NCBI RefSeq assembly: GCF_900107965.1 | Contig: NZ_FNVU01000012.1 | Location: 62,001 to 126,000 of the forward strand | Origin: Actinacidiphila yanglinensis | GTDB taxonomy: Bacteria > Actinomycetota > Actinomycetes > Streptomycetales > Streptomycetaceae | Reading direction: 5' to 3' | Length of the DNA: 64,000 bases | Translations under genes and position numbers: made by a program | Shown here: positions 41,146-50,193 of the stretch, piece after piece | How the letters are laid out: every line of letters starts with the position of its first letter | How positions within the stretch are numbered: position 1 is the first letter of the stretch | Notes under the pieces: generated by a model | What the model saw: the letters and a program-made list of their open reading frames with translations, nothing else | Told to the model about the DNA's origin: nothing | Database searches by the model: none

Positions 41146-44139
41146 TCATTCCGCCGGTGGCGCGTCCGGGGTGGGCACCGCCCCGCACTCCGCCCACGTC
41201 ACCTCGACCCCGGGCACGCTCCTGCTCCAGGGGCGGGTGACGCGGTCGAGGTGCTCCGGCCCGGGCGGGTGATGGCCGAGGCCGATCGCGTACCGACCCG
41301 TGCCCGGGCCCGCGGCGAAGGGACGGGGCCAGGCGTGCGCGTCGGTCGTGCCGTCCTCCTCGAGGGCGGCGACCAACGACCGTACGCGGCCGCGGAATCG
41401 GCCGAGTGCCGCCTCGAAGTCGCCGTCCCCGGACGGGCCCACGTTCATCACCGCCCATGCCGCGTGGCGGTGGTGCAGCGGCGGAGGGGACAGCAGCTCG
41501 GGCCAGGGGTCGGTGCCGGCCCGCGCCGCGGCGTCGACGGTCTCCCACGCCTGGTAGAGCTCCTGGGTCAGCAGGTCCCGCATGCCGCCGGTGACCTGTT
41601 CGGTGCACGAGCGGACCGGGGCGCTCGGAGTCAGCACCGTCACCGCGGCGTGCGGCGCCCCGTCGGCGGCGGCATCGGCCGCGAGCCCCACGGGTTCCCG
41701 CCAGTCCCAGGCCGCCCAGGTACCGAAGAAGCGGCCCAGCAGCGCGTCGGCCGGCAGGTGGACCGCCTCGCGTGCCGTGCGCGCCGCCAACACCGTCCAG
41801 GCCAGGCCCGGAAGCCCGCCGAAGGGCGCCGCGTCCAGACCGCGGGCCCTGGCCCATGCCTTCACCTGCCGGGCCAGCCGGGCGAACGCCGCATGCTGGT
41901 CGCCGACTGCGTCGAGGACCGCGTCGGCGTCGCCGACCGCGCTCAGGGCGACCGCGGCGGCCTCGCCCAACTCCGCCCGCCGCGCCACCGCCTGGGCGGG
42001 CGGCAGTTCCCCCGCGCCGACCAGCACCACGTCGACGTCCAGACCGCCCACGGTGAGCCGCAGCCCCGGGACCCTGGCGCCGCGCACCTGCCGCAGCCGG
42101 GTGGCCTCCGGCAGTGCGGCCGCCATCCGCGCGGCCACCTCCCCGCTGTCCGCGGAGCCCGGCAAGGCGGCCACCAGGTCCAGGTCCGCGCCGGGCAGTT
42201 GGCAGCCCATCCGCCGCGACCCGACGACGTGCACGGCGCCCTCGCCCAGCACCGCGGCAATGCGCTCCGCGACCCGCCGTGCCCGCTCCGCCGCCGACTC
42301 CTCCTCGGCGAACAGCCCTGCCGCGAAGGGCAGATGGTCCCGTCCGGGTCCGCCCGCCGCCCCGGCCGGTCCGGAACCCGCCGCCCCGGCCGGTCCTGAC
42401 TCCGCCGGCGGCAGCCAGCGCACCTCGCCCGTGCCGAGGGCGACCGTCGCCCGAACCCGCATCGGCTCGTCACCGCGGCGGGACAGCAGCGCCAACTCGC
42501 CGACGGGCGCGGTCATCCCGTCCAGCCGGGCCGCAAGGCCGGCCGCCGCGCGCTGCGGGTCGCGGCTGCGGCCGAGCGACAGATGCGGGGTGAAGCCCTC
42601 CGCGCGGGCGCCGCACCGGGGGAATCGCTCCCGAAGCGCGCGGTACAGCGCCTCCCAGGGTGCCGCGCCGCCCGCCGCCGGGTCCAGCCAGAGCGTGGCG
42701 TCCTCCCGGTGCCCGAAAGTGTGGACGCCCTCCAGCCGTGCGGTGAAGGCGGGCACCCGCGCCGCGGCGGCGGCCAGCAGCGGCGCGGCCCGCTCGAAGT
42801 CGGACTCGGGCACGAAGCCGAAGAGCAGGTTGACGTGCGGGGGCCAGCGGCGGATCTGCGGGTCGTGCGTGCGGCGCACCTCCTGGATCGGCGGCCACAG
42901 CGCGTCCGGCGGTATCCACGCCACCGCCGTACGCGGGGTCGGCCCCACGTCGAGGAGCGCGTCGCGGGCCTGGGCGGCGGGTCCACTGCCCGGGATGTCG
43001 CCCGGTAGGTCACCCGGGACGTCGCCGAGGCGCAGGTCGGCCTCCACCCCGTAGTGGTCGGAGGGGAACAGGCCGTCGGCGGTGGGGGAGTTCCCCCGCA
43101 GTGCCGCCCGCCGTACGAGGGCGCCCTCGGCACGCAGCAGCACCCGGTCGAGGCGGGAGGCCCGGCCGGTCAGCGAGGAGACCGCGGCAAGGGGGTTGGC
43201 GGCCGGGTCGAAGGTGGGGGTGTGGTCGGCGACGCCGTGCGCCTCGGTCCAGGCGTCCCGCACGCGCAGCGCCCCCGCCGGTCCCTGCGCCCCGTCGGCG
43301 CCGTCGTTGAAGTCGCCGAGCAGCACCACATCGCCGTCCAGACCCGCCAACCCATCGGCCAGCGCGGCCAGTTCGGCTCGGCGCCGGGCGGGTCCATCGG
43401 TGGAGTGGTCGCTGCTGAGATGGGTGGCGGCCACGGTCAGCGGGCCGTGGGCGGTGTCCACGCTGAGGGCGGTGACCGCCTTGTGCGGTCCGAGCGCGTG
43501 CCGCGCCGCCTCCCGCACGGGCACCCGGGTGAGCAGCAGCAGCCCGCAGTCGTCGACGTCCCTGCCCGCGGGGTCGGTGTCCAGGGTGTAGCGGGCGCGC
43601 ACCCATGGCGCGGCCAGCAGCATGGTCAGCAGCCCGGCCTCGACCTCCTGGAGCGCGATGACGTCGGCGTCGGCGTCCCGCAGGGCGGCGAGCAGCAGGG
43701 GGCGGCGGCGCGCGGTGTCGATCCGGTCGTGGTCGTAGCGGTCCCACAGCGTGTTCCAGGTGAGCACCCGGACATCGGCGGGGCCGGCCGTACCCGTGGC
43801 GGGCTGGGCGGGCGCCGCCCGCCAGGCCGCCGCGACCGGGTCCCAGGCGTGCGGGGTGCGCGCCGTGAAGAACGGCGCCCGCAGCCGCCGGGGTTCGCGC
43901 ACCCGCCCGGCCTCGCAGGAGTCGAGGCGGTCCGTGCCGGTGGCGCGGTCCCAGACGACCTCGCCGTCCGCCTCGATGAACAGCACGCGGTGCCAGGGGA
44001 CTTCGCCACCGGGGGTGAACGCGGGCAGCGGCACGCGCTTGGCGGCAGCGCCGCGCTGGTGGACCCCCAGCACGAACCGGGCCGGGTCGAACCGGGCGTC
44101 CCAGCGGACGCGGTGGTAGATCTCCTCGCTGGTGCGCAT
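41146..44139 (-). CDS. RNA-repair polyprotein: MJ1316 (DUF504) - EEP - 2H phosphoesterase - poly(A) polymerase-like NTase
   Basis: The protein has 997 residues. Residues 1-75 (SEEIYHRVRWDARFD, VPLPAFTPGGEVPWHRVLF) match the MJ1316/DUF504 domain proposed to recognise RNA ends. Residues 123-375 are an EEP-fold phosphatase/nuclease with TWNT (127-130), LQEVE (163-167), H240, GDFND (275-279) and SDHYG (360-364). Residues 405-575 are a 2H phosphoesterase with paired HVN (435-437) and HLS (519-521). Residues 600-900 are a nucleotidyltransferase with GSRRMGCQLPGADLDLV (GS at 640-641, D652, D654) and D701/D703. Start and upstream stop overlap as TGATG, so it is translated with the ligase. It should process and extend damaged RNA ends. 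All motifs look intact. Confidence 0.88.
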   Translation of the reverse strand: MRTSEEIYHRVRWDARFDPARFVLGVHQRGAAAKRVPLPAFTPGGEVPWHRVLFIEADGEVVWDRATGTDRLDSCEAGRVREPRRLRAPFFTARTPHAWDPVAAAWRAAPAQPATGTAGPADVRVLTWNTLWDRYDHDRIDTARRRPLLLAALRDADADVIALQEVEAGLLTMLLAAPWVRARYTLDTDPAGRDVDDCGLLLLTRVPVREAARHALGPHKAVTALSVDTAHGPLTVAATHLSSDHSTDGPARRRAELAALADGLAGLDGDVVLLGDFNDGADGAQGPAGALRVRDAWTEAHGVADHTPTFDPAANPLAAVSSLTGRASRLDRVLLRAEGALVRRAALRGNSPTADGLFPSDHYGVEADLRLGDVPGDLPGDIPGSGPAAQARDALLDVGPTPRTAVAWIPPDALWPPIQEVRRTHDPQIRRWPPHVNLLFGFVPESDFERAAPLLAAAAARVPAFTARLEGVHTFGHREDATLWLDPAAGGAAPWEALYRALRERFPRCGARAEGFTPHLSLGRSRDPQRAAAGLAARLDGMTAPVGELALLSRRGDEPMRVRATVALGTGEVRWLPPAESGPAGAAGSGPAGAAGGPGRDHLPFAAGLFAEEESAAERARRVAERIAAVLGEGAVHVVGSRRMGCQLPGADLDLVAALPGSADSGEVAARMAAALPEATRLRQVRGARVPGLRLTVGGLDVDVVLVGAGELPPAQAVARRAELGEAAAVALSAVGDADAVLDAVGDQHAAFARLARQVKAWARARGLDAAPFGGLPGLAWTVLAARTAREAVHLPADALLGRFFGTWAAWDWREPVGLAADAAADGAPHAAVTVLTPSAPVRSCTEQVTGGMRDLLTQELYQAWETVDAAARAGTDPWPELLSPPPLHHRHAAWAVMNVGPSGDGDFEAALGRFRGRVRSLVAALEEDGTTDAHAWPRPFAAGPGTGRYAIGLGHHPPGPEHLDRVTRPWSRSVPGVEVTWAECGAVPTPDAPPAE

Positions 44140-45974
44140 CACCGGTCCTCCTCGTCCGGCGTGGCGGCCAGGGTGCCCGCGGCGTCCTCGACCGCGCCGC
44201 TCGCGCCGACGTACCAGGTGCGGTGGGCCTGGCCCGGGTAGGGCGGGTCGAACCGGCGGACCTGAGCGGCGAGTACGTCCGGCGGTACCGGGTGCGGGCG
44301 CCCGCTGTTGCGCCGGGCCAGCTCCTCCTCGCCGGTGAGCACGACCGCGTGGGTGACCAGGGCGTCGCGGCGTCGCGCCGCGGCCTGCACCAGGGAGCGC
44401 TGCTGCCGGGTGAGGGAGGTGGCGTCCCACACCACGCTACCGCCGCGGGCCAGTGCCGCGTCCAGCCGGTCCAGCCCCTCCCGCAGGATCTCCGCGTTGG
44501 CGCTCTGGTCCGCCCGGGAACCGCGCGCCAGGCGCAGGTCGTCGAGGCTGACGCGCGCGTCGACGCCGGGCAGGCCCGCGGCGAAGGTGCTCTTGCCGCT
44601 GCCGGACACACCGACGAGCTGGACCAGCCGGGGGAAGTCGCCGGAGCGCCACCGCCAGGTCGCCGCCAGCGCCTCCTCGACGGTCACGATCCTGCCCCTC
44701 GCACACATCTCCCGTGCCTGCGCCCAGCACCGGTCGGCGGCCTCGGCCGAATCCGCGGACCCGGCACCGGGGCCGGCCAGCGCCTCGCGCAGTCCCGCGC
44801 GCAGCGGCTCCATCGGCGCGGCGCCGAGCAGCCCGGCGCCCTCCGCGTGCAGCGCCGACCACTCGACCTCCCGGCGCGCGTCGGCGGCCTCGTCGCCGGT
44901 GCGTCCGGCCAGCACCGCACCGGCCACCGCGTGCAGCACCCCGAGGTCGGCGGCCGCGGTCATCCGGATCAGCCCGCCCCGGCGCTCCTCGTCGGGGAAG
45001 GGCCGGTGCAGGCCGGCGTGCAGCCCGACCAGGTCCCCGATCCGGCGGGCCTGCGGCATGCCGAGCCGCGCCGCGAGCCGGGGGAGGAGCGGCCCGCGGC
45101 GGCCGCGGTGCAGCAGCGCGGCCAGCACGCCGGCCAGCCGCGCGTCCCCGGTCCGCCCCAGCACGTCGAGCCGCGCGGCGGCGTCGGCGACGGCGGCGTC
45201 AGCGACGGCCAATGCGGCTTCGGCGGAGGGCGGGTCCGCGGCACCGCCGTCCCCACCCCCGGTCCCGTCCGGGCCGGGCCCCTCCAAGCCGAGGGCGGCG
45301 AGCAACGCGGGCACCTCCGGGTCGGCGCCGGAACGCACCGCCCACAGCGCCGCGCCCGGGCCCAGCCCGTTCGGCACCACCGGAGCGTGCATCCAGTGCG
45401 TGCCGGTCTGCACGTGGCCCGGGCGCACCCACTTGGCGACCCGCGCCCCGAACTCCGCCGGCCCGAAACCCTCGGCGGTCCGTACGACGTAGCCCTCCTG
45501 CCGCGAGGTGTCCAACCGCAGCGCCCGCACCGCGCGTTCGTCGAAAGTGCCGCGCCACAGCACCGGGGGGACGGGCACCCCCAGCCGCCGGAGGAAGCGC
45601 ACCGTGCGGTCCCAGTCCAGGCAGCGCCCGGCGCCGTCCCAGACCGAGAAGCCGTAGAACCAGCTCTCCAGGTCCTCGTACGGGAGCGAGTGGCGGGCGA
45701 GGACGTTCTCCCCGCACACCCGCCATCCCGCCGGGATCCCCGGGCCGATCCGCCCCTGGAGCGCCTTGACCCAGGTCCGGGACGGGTGGTGCGCCGAGTC
45801 CAGCGATCGCGCGTGCAGCCCGTCGGCGTAGAGCGTGGTGTTCTCGCCGTCCAGCTTCTCGGTGACCACGACCTCCCGGCCCCGCAGCCCGGCCAGGTCG
45901 GCGGCCCGTACGTCATCGGACGCCACTCCCGGTGACCAGGGCAGGTGGGGCGTGCGTGGGTAGTGCGTGCGCAT
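44139..45974 (-). CDS. RNA ligase fused to polynucleotide kinase
   Basis: The 611-residue protein opens with an Rnl2-like ligase: the AMP-accepting lysine is K40 in EKLDGEN (39-45), followed by CGENVLARHSLPY, a GFSVWD strand, EGYVVR (160-165) and VAKWVR (179-184), the nucleotidyltransferase motifs III to V. A helical region of about 200 residues links to a C-terminal P-loop kinase with VGVSGSGKST (454-463), VSLDDLRLARG and VVWDATSLTRQQR, matching 5'-OH polynucleotide kinases. It can thus phosphorylate 5' ends and seal them. The ATG gives a protein-like N-terminus; an in-frame GTG at 46007, five bases after TAGAGT, could start a leaderless longer form. Confidence 0.9.
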   Translation of the reverse strand: MRTHYPRTPHLPWSPGVASDDVRAADLAGLRGREVVVTEKLDGENTTLYADGLHARSLDSAHHPSRTWVKALQGRIGPGIPAGWRVCGENVLARHSLPYEDLESWFYGFSVWDGAGRCLDWDRTVRFLRRLGVPVPPVLWRGTFDERAVRALRLDTSRQEGYVVRTAEGFGPAEFGARVAKWVRPGHVQTGTHWMHAPVVPNGLGPGAALWAVRSGADPEVPALLAALGLEGPGPDGTGGGDGGAADPPSAEAALAVADAAVADAAARLDVLGRTGDARLAGVLAALLHRGRRGPLLPRLAARLGMPQARRIGDLVGLHAGLHRPFPDEERRGGLIRMTAAADLGVLHAVAGAVLAGRTGDEAADARREVEWSALHAEGAGLLGAAPMEPLRAGLREALAGPGAGSADSAEAADRCWAQAREMCARGRIVTVEEALAATWRWRSGDFPRLVQLVGVSGSGKSTFAAGLPGVDARVSLDDLRLARGSRADQSANAEILREGLDRLDAALARGGSVVWDATSLTRQQRSLVQAAARRRDALVTHAVVLTGEEELARRNSGRPHPVPPDVLAAQVRRFDPPYPGQAHRTWYVGASGAVEDAAGTLAATPDEEDR

Positions 45975-46170
45975 GGTCGGCCGGCTTCCCCCGAGACGGT
46001 TGGGCACCGGCCACTCTAGGAACCGCGACGGACGGCGGACCAGTCAATTACCCGGTGCCCGCCCCGGGGCGCCGCCACCTCCGTGCCCGGCGGGCCCGTT
46101 CACCGTTTCTCCACCCCGCTGGCCACCGCGTTCACCACGGCGCCACCGGCCGCGGCGCGAAGCTGCGGGC

Positions 46171-46254
46171 GTGGCTGATGCATGGGTTGTCCTCGGGATT
46201 GTCGGGTTCGTGGCCGCGATGTTGGGCCTGATCTGGTGCTTGGAGCGGGTGTGA
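46171..46254 (+). CDS. Small membrane peptide (27 residues) preceding kdpF
   Basis: From GTG the frame encodes ADAWVVLGIVGFVAAMLGL followed by IWCLERV: one transmembrane helix with a charged end, very like KdpF in size and build. Its stop overlaps the first codon of kdpF (GTGTGA), so the two are translationally linked. It may be a second accessory subunit of the Kdp complex (inference). The ribosome site is poor, and it is too short for routine gene finders. Confidence 0.6.
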   Translation: MADAWVVLGIVGFVAAMLGLIWCLERV

Positions 46255-46340
46255 GCGTGACTGACGTGTTGCTGCTGATTCTGTCGATCGTCATGTTCGT
46301 CTATCTGGGCGTGGCGCTGTTCAAGGCGGAGCGTTTCTGA
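46251..46340 (+). CDS. kdpF: Potassium-transporting ATPase subunit KdpF
   Basis: The 29-residue peptide (27 if the second GTG is used) reads TDVLLLILSIVMFVYLGVAL then FKAERF, a single helix with the FKAERF ending characteristic of KdpF. It stabilises the KdpABC complex in the membrane. The first GTG has GGAG five bases before it. The stop overlaps the kdpA start as TGATG. Confidence 0.92.
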   Translation: MSVTDVLLLILSIVMFVYLGVALFKAERF

Positions 46341-48028
46341 TGGCGTTCACATGGACCATCGTCGTGATGGTCGTGGTGCTGGGACTGTGCTGGAGATACC
46401 TCGGCTCGTACATGGTCGCGGTGTACGAGGGCCGGTCCCGCTGGTTGAGGTGGATGGAACGGCCGATCTACCGCTCGCTGCGGGTGTCGCCGGAGTCGGA
46501 GCAGACCTGGCAGCGGTACGCCGCCTCGGTGGTCGGCTTCACCGCGGTGGCGCTGCTGCTGAGTTACGGGATCTTCCGGCTGCAGAAGTCCCTGCCGTTC
46601 AACCCGCAGCACTTCGGTGCGGTGCGGCCGGACACGGCGTGGAACACCTCGGTGTCGTTCGTGACCAACACGAACTGGCAGTCGTACTCCGGCGAGACGA
46701 CCATGTCCTATCTGTCGCAGATGGGCGCGCTGGCGGTGCAGAACTTCCTGTCCGCCTCGGTCGGCATGGCGGTGGCGATCGCGCTGGTGCGCGGGTTCGC
46801 CCGCAAGGGGTCGCCGACGATCGGCAACTTCTGGGTGGACTTCGTACGCGGCACGATCTACGTGCTGCTGCCCATCGCGTTCGTGGCCGCGATCGTGTTC
46901 ATGGCGCAGGGCACCGTCCAGACGATGGCCGGCGCCGCGTCGATCCACGACTCGCTCAACGGGGTCGACCAGGTGCTGGGCCGCGGCCCGATGGCCTCGC
47001 AGGAAGTCATCAAGCAACTCGGCACGAACGGCGGCGGGTTCTTCAACGCCAACGGCGCCAACCCGCTCGAGAACCCGACCGGCCTGACGAACCTGCTGTC
47101 GGTGCTGCTGATCCTGTGCATCCCGGTCGCCTTCACCTACGTGTTCGGCAAGATGGTCTTCAGCGTCCGGCAGGGCGTGGCGATCCTCGCGGTGATGACC
47201 GCGCTGTTCGCCGGCTGGGTGACGATGGCGACGGTCGCCGAGCACCAGGGCAGCCCGGCGATGGCGACGGCCGGCGTCAGCGACTCCGGCACCGGGAACC
47301 TGGAGGGCAAGGAGACCCGCTTCGGGGTGCCGTCCTCGGCGCTGTACAACGTGACCTCGACGCAGACCTCGACCGGATCGGTGGACTCCGCGGCCGACTC
47401 GTACACGCCGCTCGGCGGGTTCGCGATGCTGACCGGGATGATGCTCGGCGAGGTGAGCCCGGGCGGCGTCGGCACCGGCCTGTACGGCATCCTGCTGTTC
47501 GCGGTGATCACGGTGTTCATCGGCGGGTTGATGGTCGGGCGAACACCGGAGTACCTGGGCAAGAAGATCCAGGGCAGAGAGGTGAAACTCGCCGCGCTCG
47601 GGGTGCTGGTCATGCCGGTCACGGTGCTGGTGCTGACCGCGGTGGCCGCCGCCATCGGCGCCGGCCGGGCGGGACCCCTCAACTCCGGCCCGCACGGGTT
47701 CTCCGAGATCCTCTACGCCTACACCTCCCAGACCAACAACAACGGCTCCGGGTTCGGCGGGCTCAGCGCCAACACCCCCTTCTACAACATCACCGGCACG
47801 ATCGGCCTGCTGCTGGGCAGGTTCGGCATGATCATCCCGGTGCTGGCGCTGGCCGGCAGCCTGGCCGCGAAGAAGCCGGTCGCCGCGGGTCTCGGCACCT
47901 TCCGCACCGACAAGCCGATGTTCGTCGGCCTGCTGATCGCCGTGGTCCTCATCGTGGGCGCGCTGACGTTCTTCCCGGCCCTGGCCCTCGGGCCGCTGGT
48001 CGAGCAGGTCAGCCACGGGCTCTTCTGA
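46340..48028 (+). CDS. kdpA: Potassium-transporting ATPase K+-binding subunit KdpA
   Basis: The 562-residue membrane protein has the four selectivity-filter-like loops of KdpA: NTNWQSYSGE, GTNGGGFFNANGANPLENPT, an extracellular GGFAMLTGMMLGEVSPGG region and YTSQTNNNGSGFGGL. Ten or so hydrophobic segments are present. It binds K+ at the outside with high affinity and passes it to KdpB. Length and order (F, A, B, C) are standard. The start overlaps the kdpF stop, so subunits are coupled. Confidence 0.97.
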   Translation: MAFTWTIVVMVVVLGLCWRYLGSYMVAVYEGRSRWLRWMERPIYRSLRVSPESEQTWQRYAASVVGFTAVALLLSYGIFRLQKSLPFNPQHFGAVRPDTAWNTSVSFVTNTNWQSYSGETTMSYLSQMGALAVQNFLSASVGMAVAIALVRGFARKGSPTIGNFWVDFVRGTIYVLLPIAFVAAIVFMAQGTVQTMAGAASIHDSLNGVDQVLGRGPMASQEVIKQLGTNGGGFFNANGANPLENPTGLTNLLSVLLILCIPVAFTYVFGKMVFSVRQGVAILAVMTALFAGWVTMATVAEHQGSPAMATAGVSDSGTGNLEGKETRFGVPSSALYNVTSTQTSTGSVDSAADSYTPLGGFAMLTGMMLGEVSPGGVGTGLYGILLFAVITVFIGGLMVGRTPEYLGKKIQGREVKLAALGVLVMPVTVLVLTAVAAAIGAGRAGPLNSGPHGFSEILYAYTSQTNNNGSGFGGLSANTPFYNITGTIGLLLGRFGMIIPVLALAGSLAAKKPVAAGLGTFRTDKPMFVGLLIAVVLIVGALTFFPALALGPLVEQVSHGLF

Positions 48029-48107
48029 GCATGCGCATCCGGTGCGTGCCGAATGCGTCAACCCCCCTGTCACCGCGGTCAATGCGCGTGTGGAAAGGAA
48101 TGCAGTG

Positions 48108-50186
48108 ATGTCGGACGTTCATGTCCTGGACTCGCCGGCCGCGGGGCCAGGTGCACCCGACGGGCCACGCGGTGTGGTGAACCGCCGCAAACTGTTCGAC
48201 CCGCAGATCCTGCGGCAGGCGGCCGTGGACTCGGTCCGCAAGCTGGACCCGCGGGTGCAGATCAGGAACCCGGTCATGTTCGTGGTGCTGATCGGCACCG
48301 CCGTCACCCTGATCGAGTCGATCGCGCACCCCAGCGTGTTCGCCTGGCTGGTGACCGTGTGGCTGGCACTGACGGTGATGTTCGCCAACTTCGCCGAGGC
48401 GATGGCCGAGGGACGCGGCAAGGCGCAGGCCGACACCCTGCGCCGCACCCGCACCGAGACCGGCGCCCGCCTGCTGGCGGACGACGGCACCGAGCGGCCG
48501 GTCGCGGCCGGTGACCTGAACACCGGCGACGTGGTGGTGTGCGAGGCCGGCGACGTGATCCCCTCCGACGGCGAGATCGTCGAGGGCGCCGCGTCGGTCG
48601 ACGAGTCCGCGATCACGGGTGAATCCGCGCCCGTGGTCCGCGAGTCCGGCGGCGACCGCTCGGCGGTCACCGGCGGCACCCGGGTGCTGTCGGACCGGAT
48701 CGTGGTGCGCATCACCGCCGAGCCGGGGCAGACGTTCCTGGACCGGATGATCCGCCTGGTCGAGGGCGCCAAGCGGCAGAAGACGCCGAACGAGATCGCA
48801 CTGGCGATCCTGCTCGCCGCGCTCACGATCATCTTCGTCCCGGTCGTGGTCACCCTCCAGCCGATGGCGAGCTTCTTCGGCACCCAGCTGTCGGTGGTCA
48901 TCCTCGTCGCCCTGCTGGTCTGCCTGATCCCGACCACGATCGGCGCGCTGCTGTCCGCGATCGGCATCGCGGGCATGGACCGGCTGGTGCAGCGCAACGT
49001 GCTCGCGATGAGCGGCCGCGCGGTCGAGGCCGCCGGCGACGTGCAGACGCTGCTGCTGGACAAGACCGGCACCATCACCCTCGGCAACCGGATGGCGGCC
49101 GCGTTCCACCCGGTCGGCGAGCACGCTGAGACCGACCTGGCCGCGGCGGCCCAACTCGCCTCGCTGGCCGACGAGACACCGGAGGGACGCTCCGTCGTCG
49201 TGCTGGCCAAGGAGCGCTGCGGGCTGCGCGAGCGGGACCTGGGCACGTCCCACACCTTCGTCCCGTTCACCGCGATCACCCGGATGTCCGGTCTGGACAC
49301 CGCCGACCGGCGCATCCGCAAGGGCGCCGCGGAGGCGGTCAAGCGCTGGGTCGTCGAGCAGGGCGGCACGCTGCCGCCCGACCTGGACCCGATCGTCGAG
49401 CGGGTCGCCATGGCCGGCGCCACCCCGCTGGTGGTCGCCGACGGGCCGACCGTGCTGGGCGTCATCGAGCTCAAGGACGTGGTCAAGCAGGGCATCGCCG
49501 AGCGGTTCGCGGAGCTGCGGGCCATCGGCATCCGGACGGTGATGATCACCGGTGACAACCCGCTCACCGCCGCGGCCATCGCGCAGGAGGCGGGAGTCGA
49601 CGACTACCTGGCCGAGGCGACCCCGGACCGGAAGATGGAGCTGATCAAGGCCGAGCAGGACGGCGGGAAGCTGGTCGCGATGACCGGCGACGGCACCAAC
49701 GACGCGCCCGCCCTCGCGCAGGCCGACGTCGGCGTGGCGATGAACACCGGCACCACGGCCGCGAAAGAGGCCGGCAACATGGTCGACCTCGACTCCAACC
49801 CGACCAAGCTGATCGAGATCGTGGAGATCGGCAAGCAGTTGCTGATCACCCGTGGCGCCCTGACGACCTTCTCGATAGCCAACGACGTCGCGAAGTACTT
49901 CGCGATCATCCCGGCGCTGTTCCTGACGACGTTCCCGCAGCTGCGCTCCTACAACGTCATGCACCTGCACAGCCCGACCTCGGCGGTGCTGTCCGCGGTC
50001 ATCTTCAACGCGCTGGTGATCGTGGCACTGATCCCGCTGGCGCTGCGCGGGGTGCGGTTCCGGCCCTCCAGCGCGACGGCGATCCTGCGCCGCAACGTCC
50101 TCGTCTACGGCGTCGGAGGGCTGGTCGTCCCGTTCGCCGGCATCAAGGTCATCGACCTGATCCTCACCGCCCTGCACGCCTACTAG
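48108..50186 (+). CDS. kdpB: Potassium-transporting P-type ATPase subunit KdpB
   Basis: The 692-residue P-type ATPase has the actuator motif TGES at about 171-174, the phosphorylated D318 in LLLDKTGTITLGN, the nucleotide-binding domain with RKGAAEAVKRWV, and GDGTNDAPALAQADVGVAMN near 527. It hydrolyses ATP to drive K+ import by KdpFABC. AAGGA lies eight bases before the ATG; the frame is open for 66 bases upstream but that part is not conserved-looking. A 79-base gap separates it from kdpA. Confidence 0.97.
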   Translation: MSDVHVLDSPAAGPGAPDGPRGVVNRRKLFDPQILRQAAVDSVRKLDPRVQIRNPVMFVVLIGTAVTLIESIAHPSVFAWLVTVWLALTVMFANFAEAMAEGRGKAQADTLRRTRTETGARLLADDGTERPVAAGDLNTGDVVVCEAGDVIPSDGEIVEGAASVDESAITGESAPVVRESGGDRSAVTGGTRVLSDRIVVRITAEPGQTFLDRMIRLVEGAKRQKTPNEIALAILLAALTIIFVPVVVTLQPMASFFGTQLSVVILVALLVCLIPTTIGALLSAIGIAGMDRLVQRNVLAMSGRAVEAAGDVQTLLLDKTGTITLGNRMAAAFHPVGEHAETDLAAAAQLASLADETPEGRSVVVLAKERCGLRERDLGTSHTFVPFTAITRMSGLDTADRRIRKGAAEAVKRWVVEQGGTLPPDLDPIVERVAMAGATPLVVADGPTVLGVIELKDVVKQGIAERFAELRAIGIRTVMITGDNPLTAAAIAQEAGVDDYLAEATPDRKMELIKAEQDGGKLVAMTGDGTNDAPALAQADVGVAMNTGTTAAKEAGNMVDLDSNPTKLIEIVEIGKQLLITRGALTTFSIANDVAKYFAIIPALFLTTFPQLRSYNVMHLHSPTSAVLSAVIFNALVIVALIPLALRGVRFRPSSATAILRRNVLVYGVGGLVVPFAGIKVIDLILTALHAY

Positions 50187-50193
50187 GAGCGGC

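Noticed and set aside
36650..41857. A 1735-codon open frame on the minus strand
   Set aside because: Only its last 311 codons are a gene (DUF3048). The rest runs antisense through the reductase, SRAP and GH43 genes with Arg/Gly/Val-rich, non-protein-like sequence caused by high GC.
46030..46060. TTGACT as minus-35 of the RNA-repair operon
   Set aside because: The only good minus-10 (TAGAGT) is 23 bases away, too far for a normal sigma-70-type promoter.
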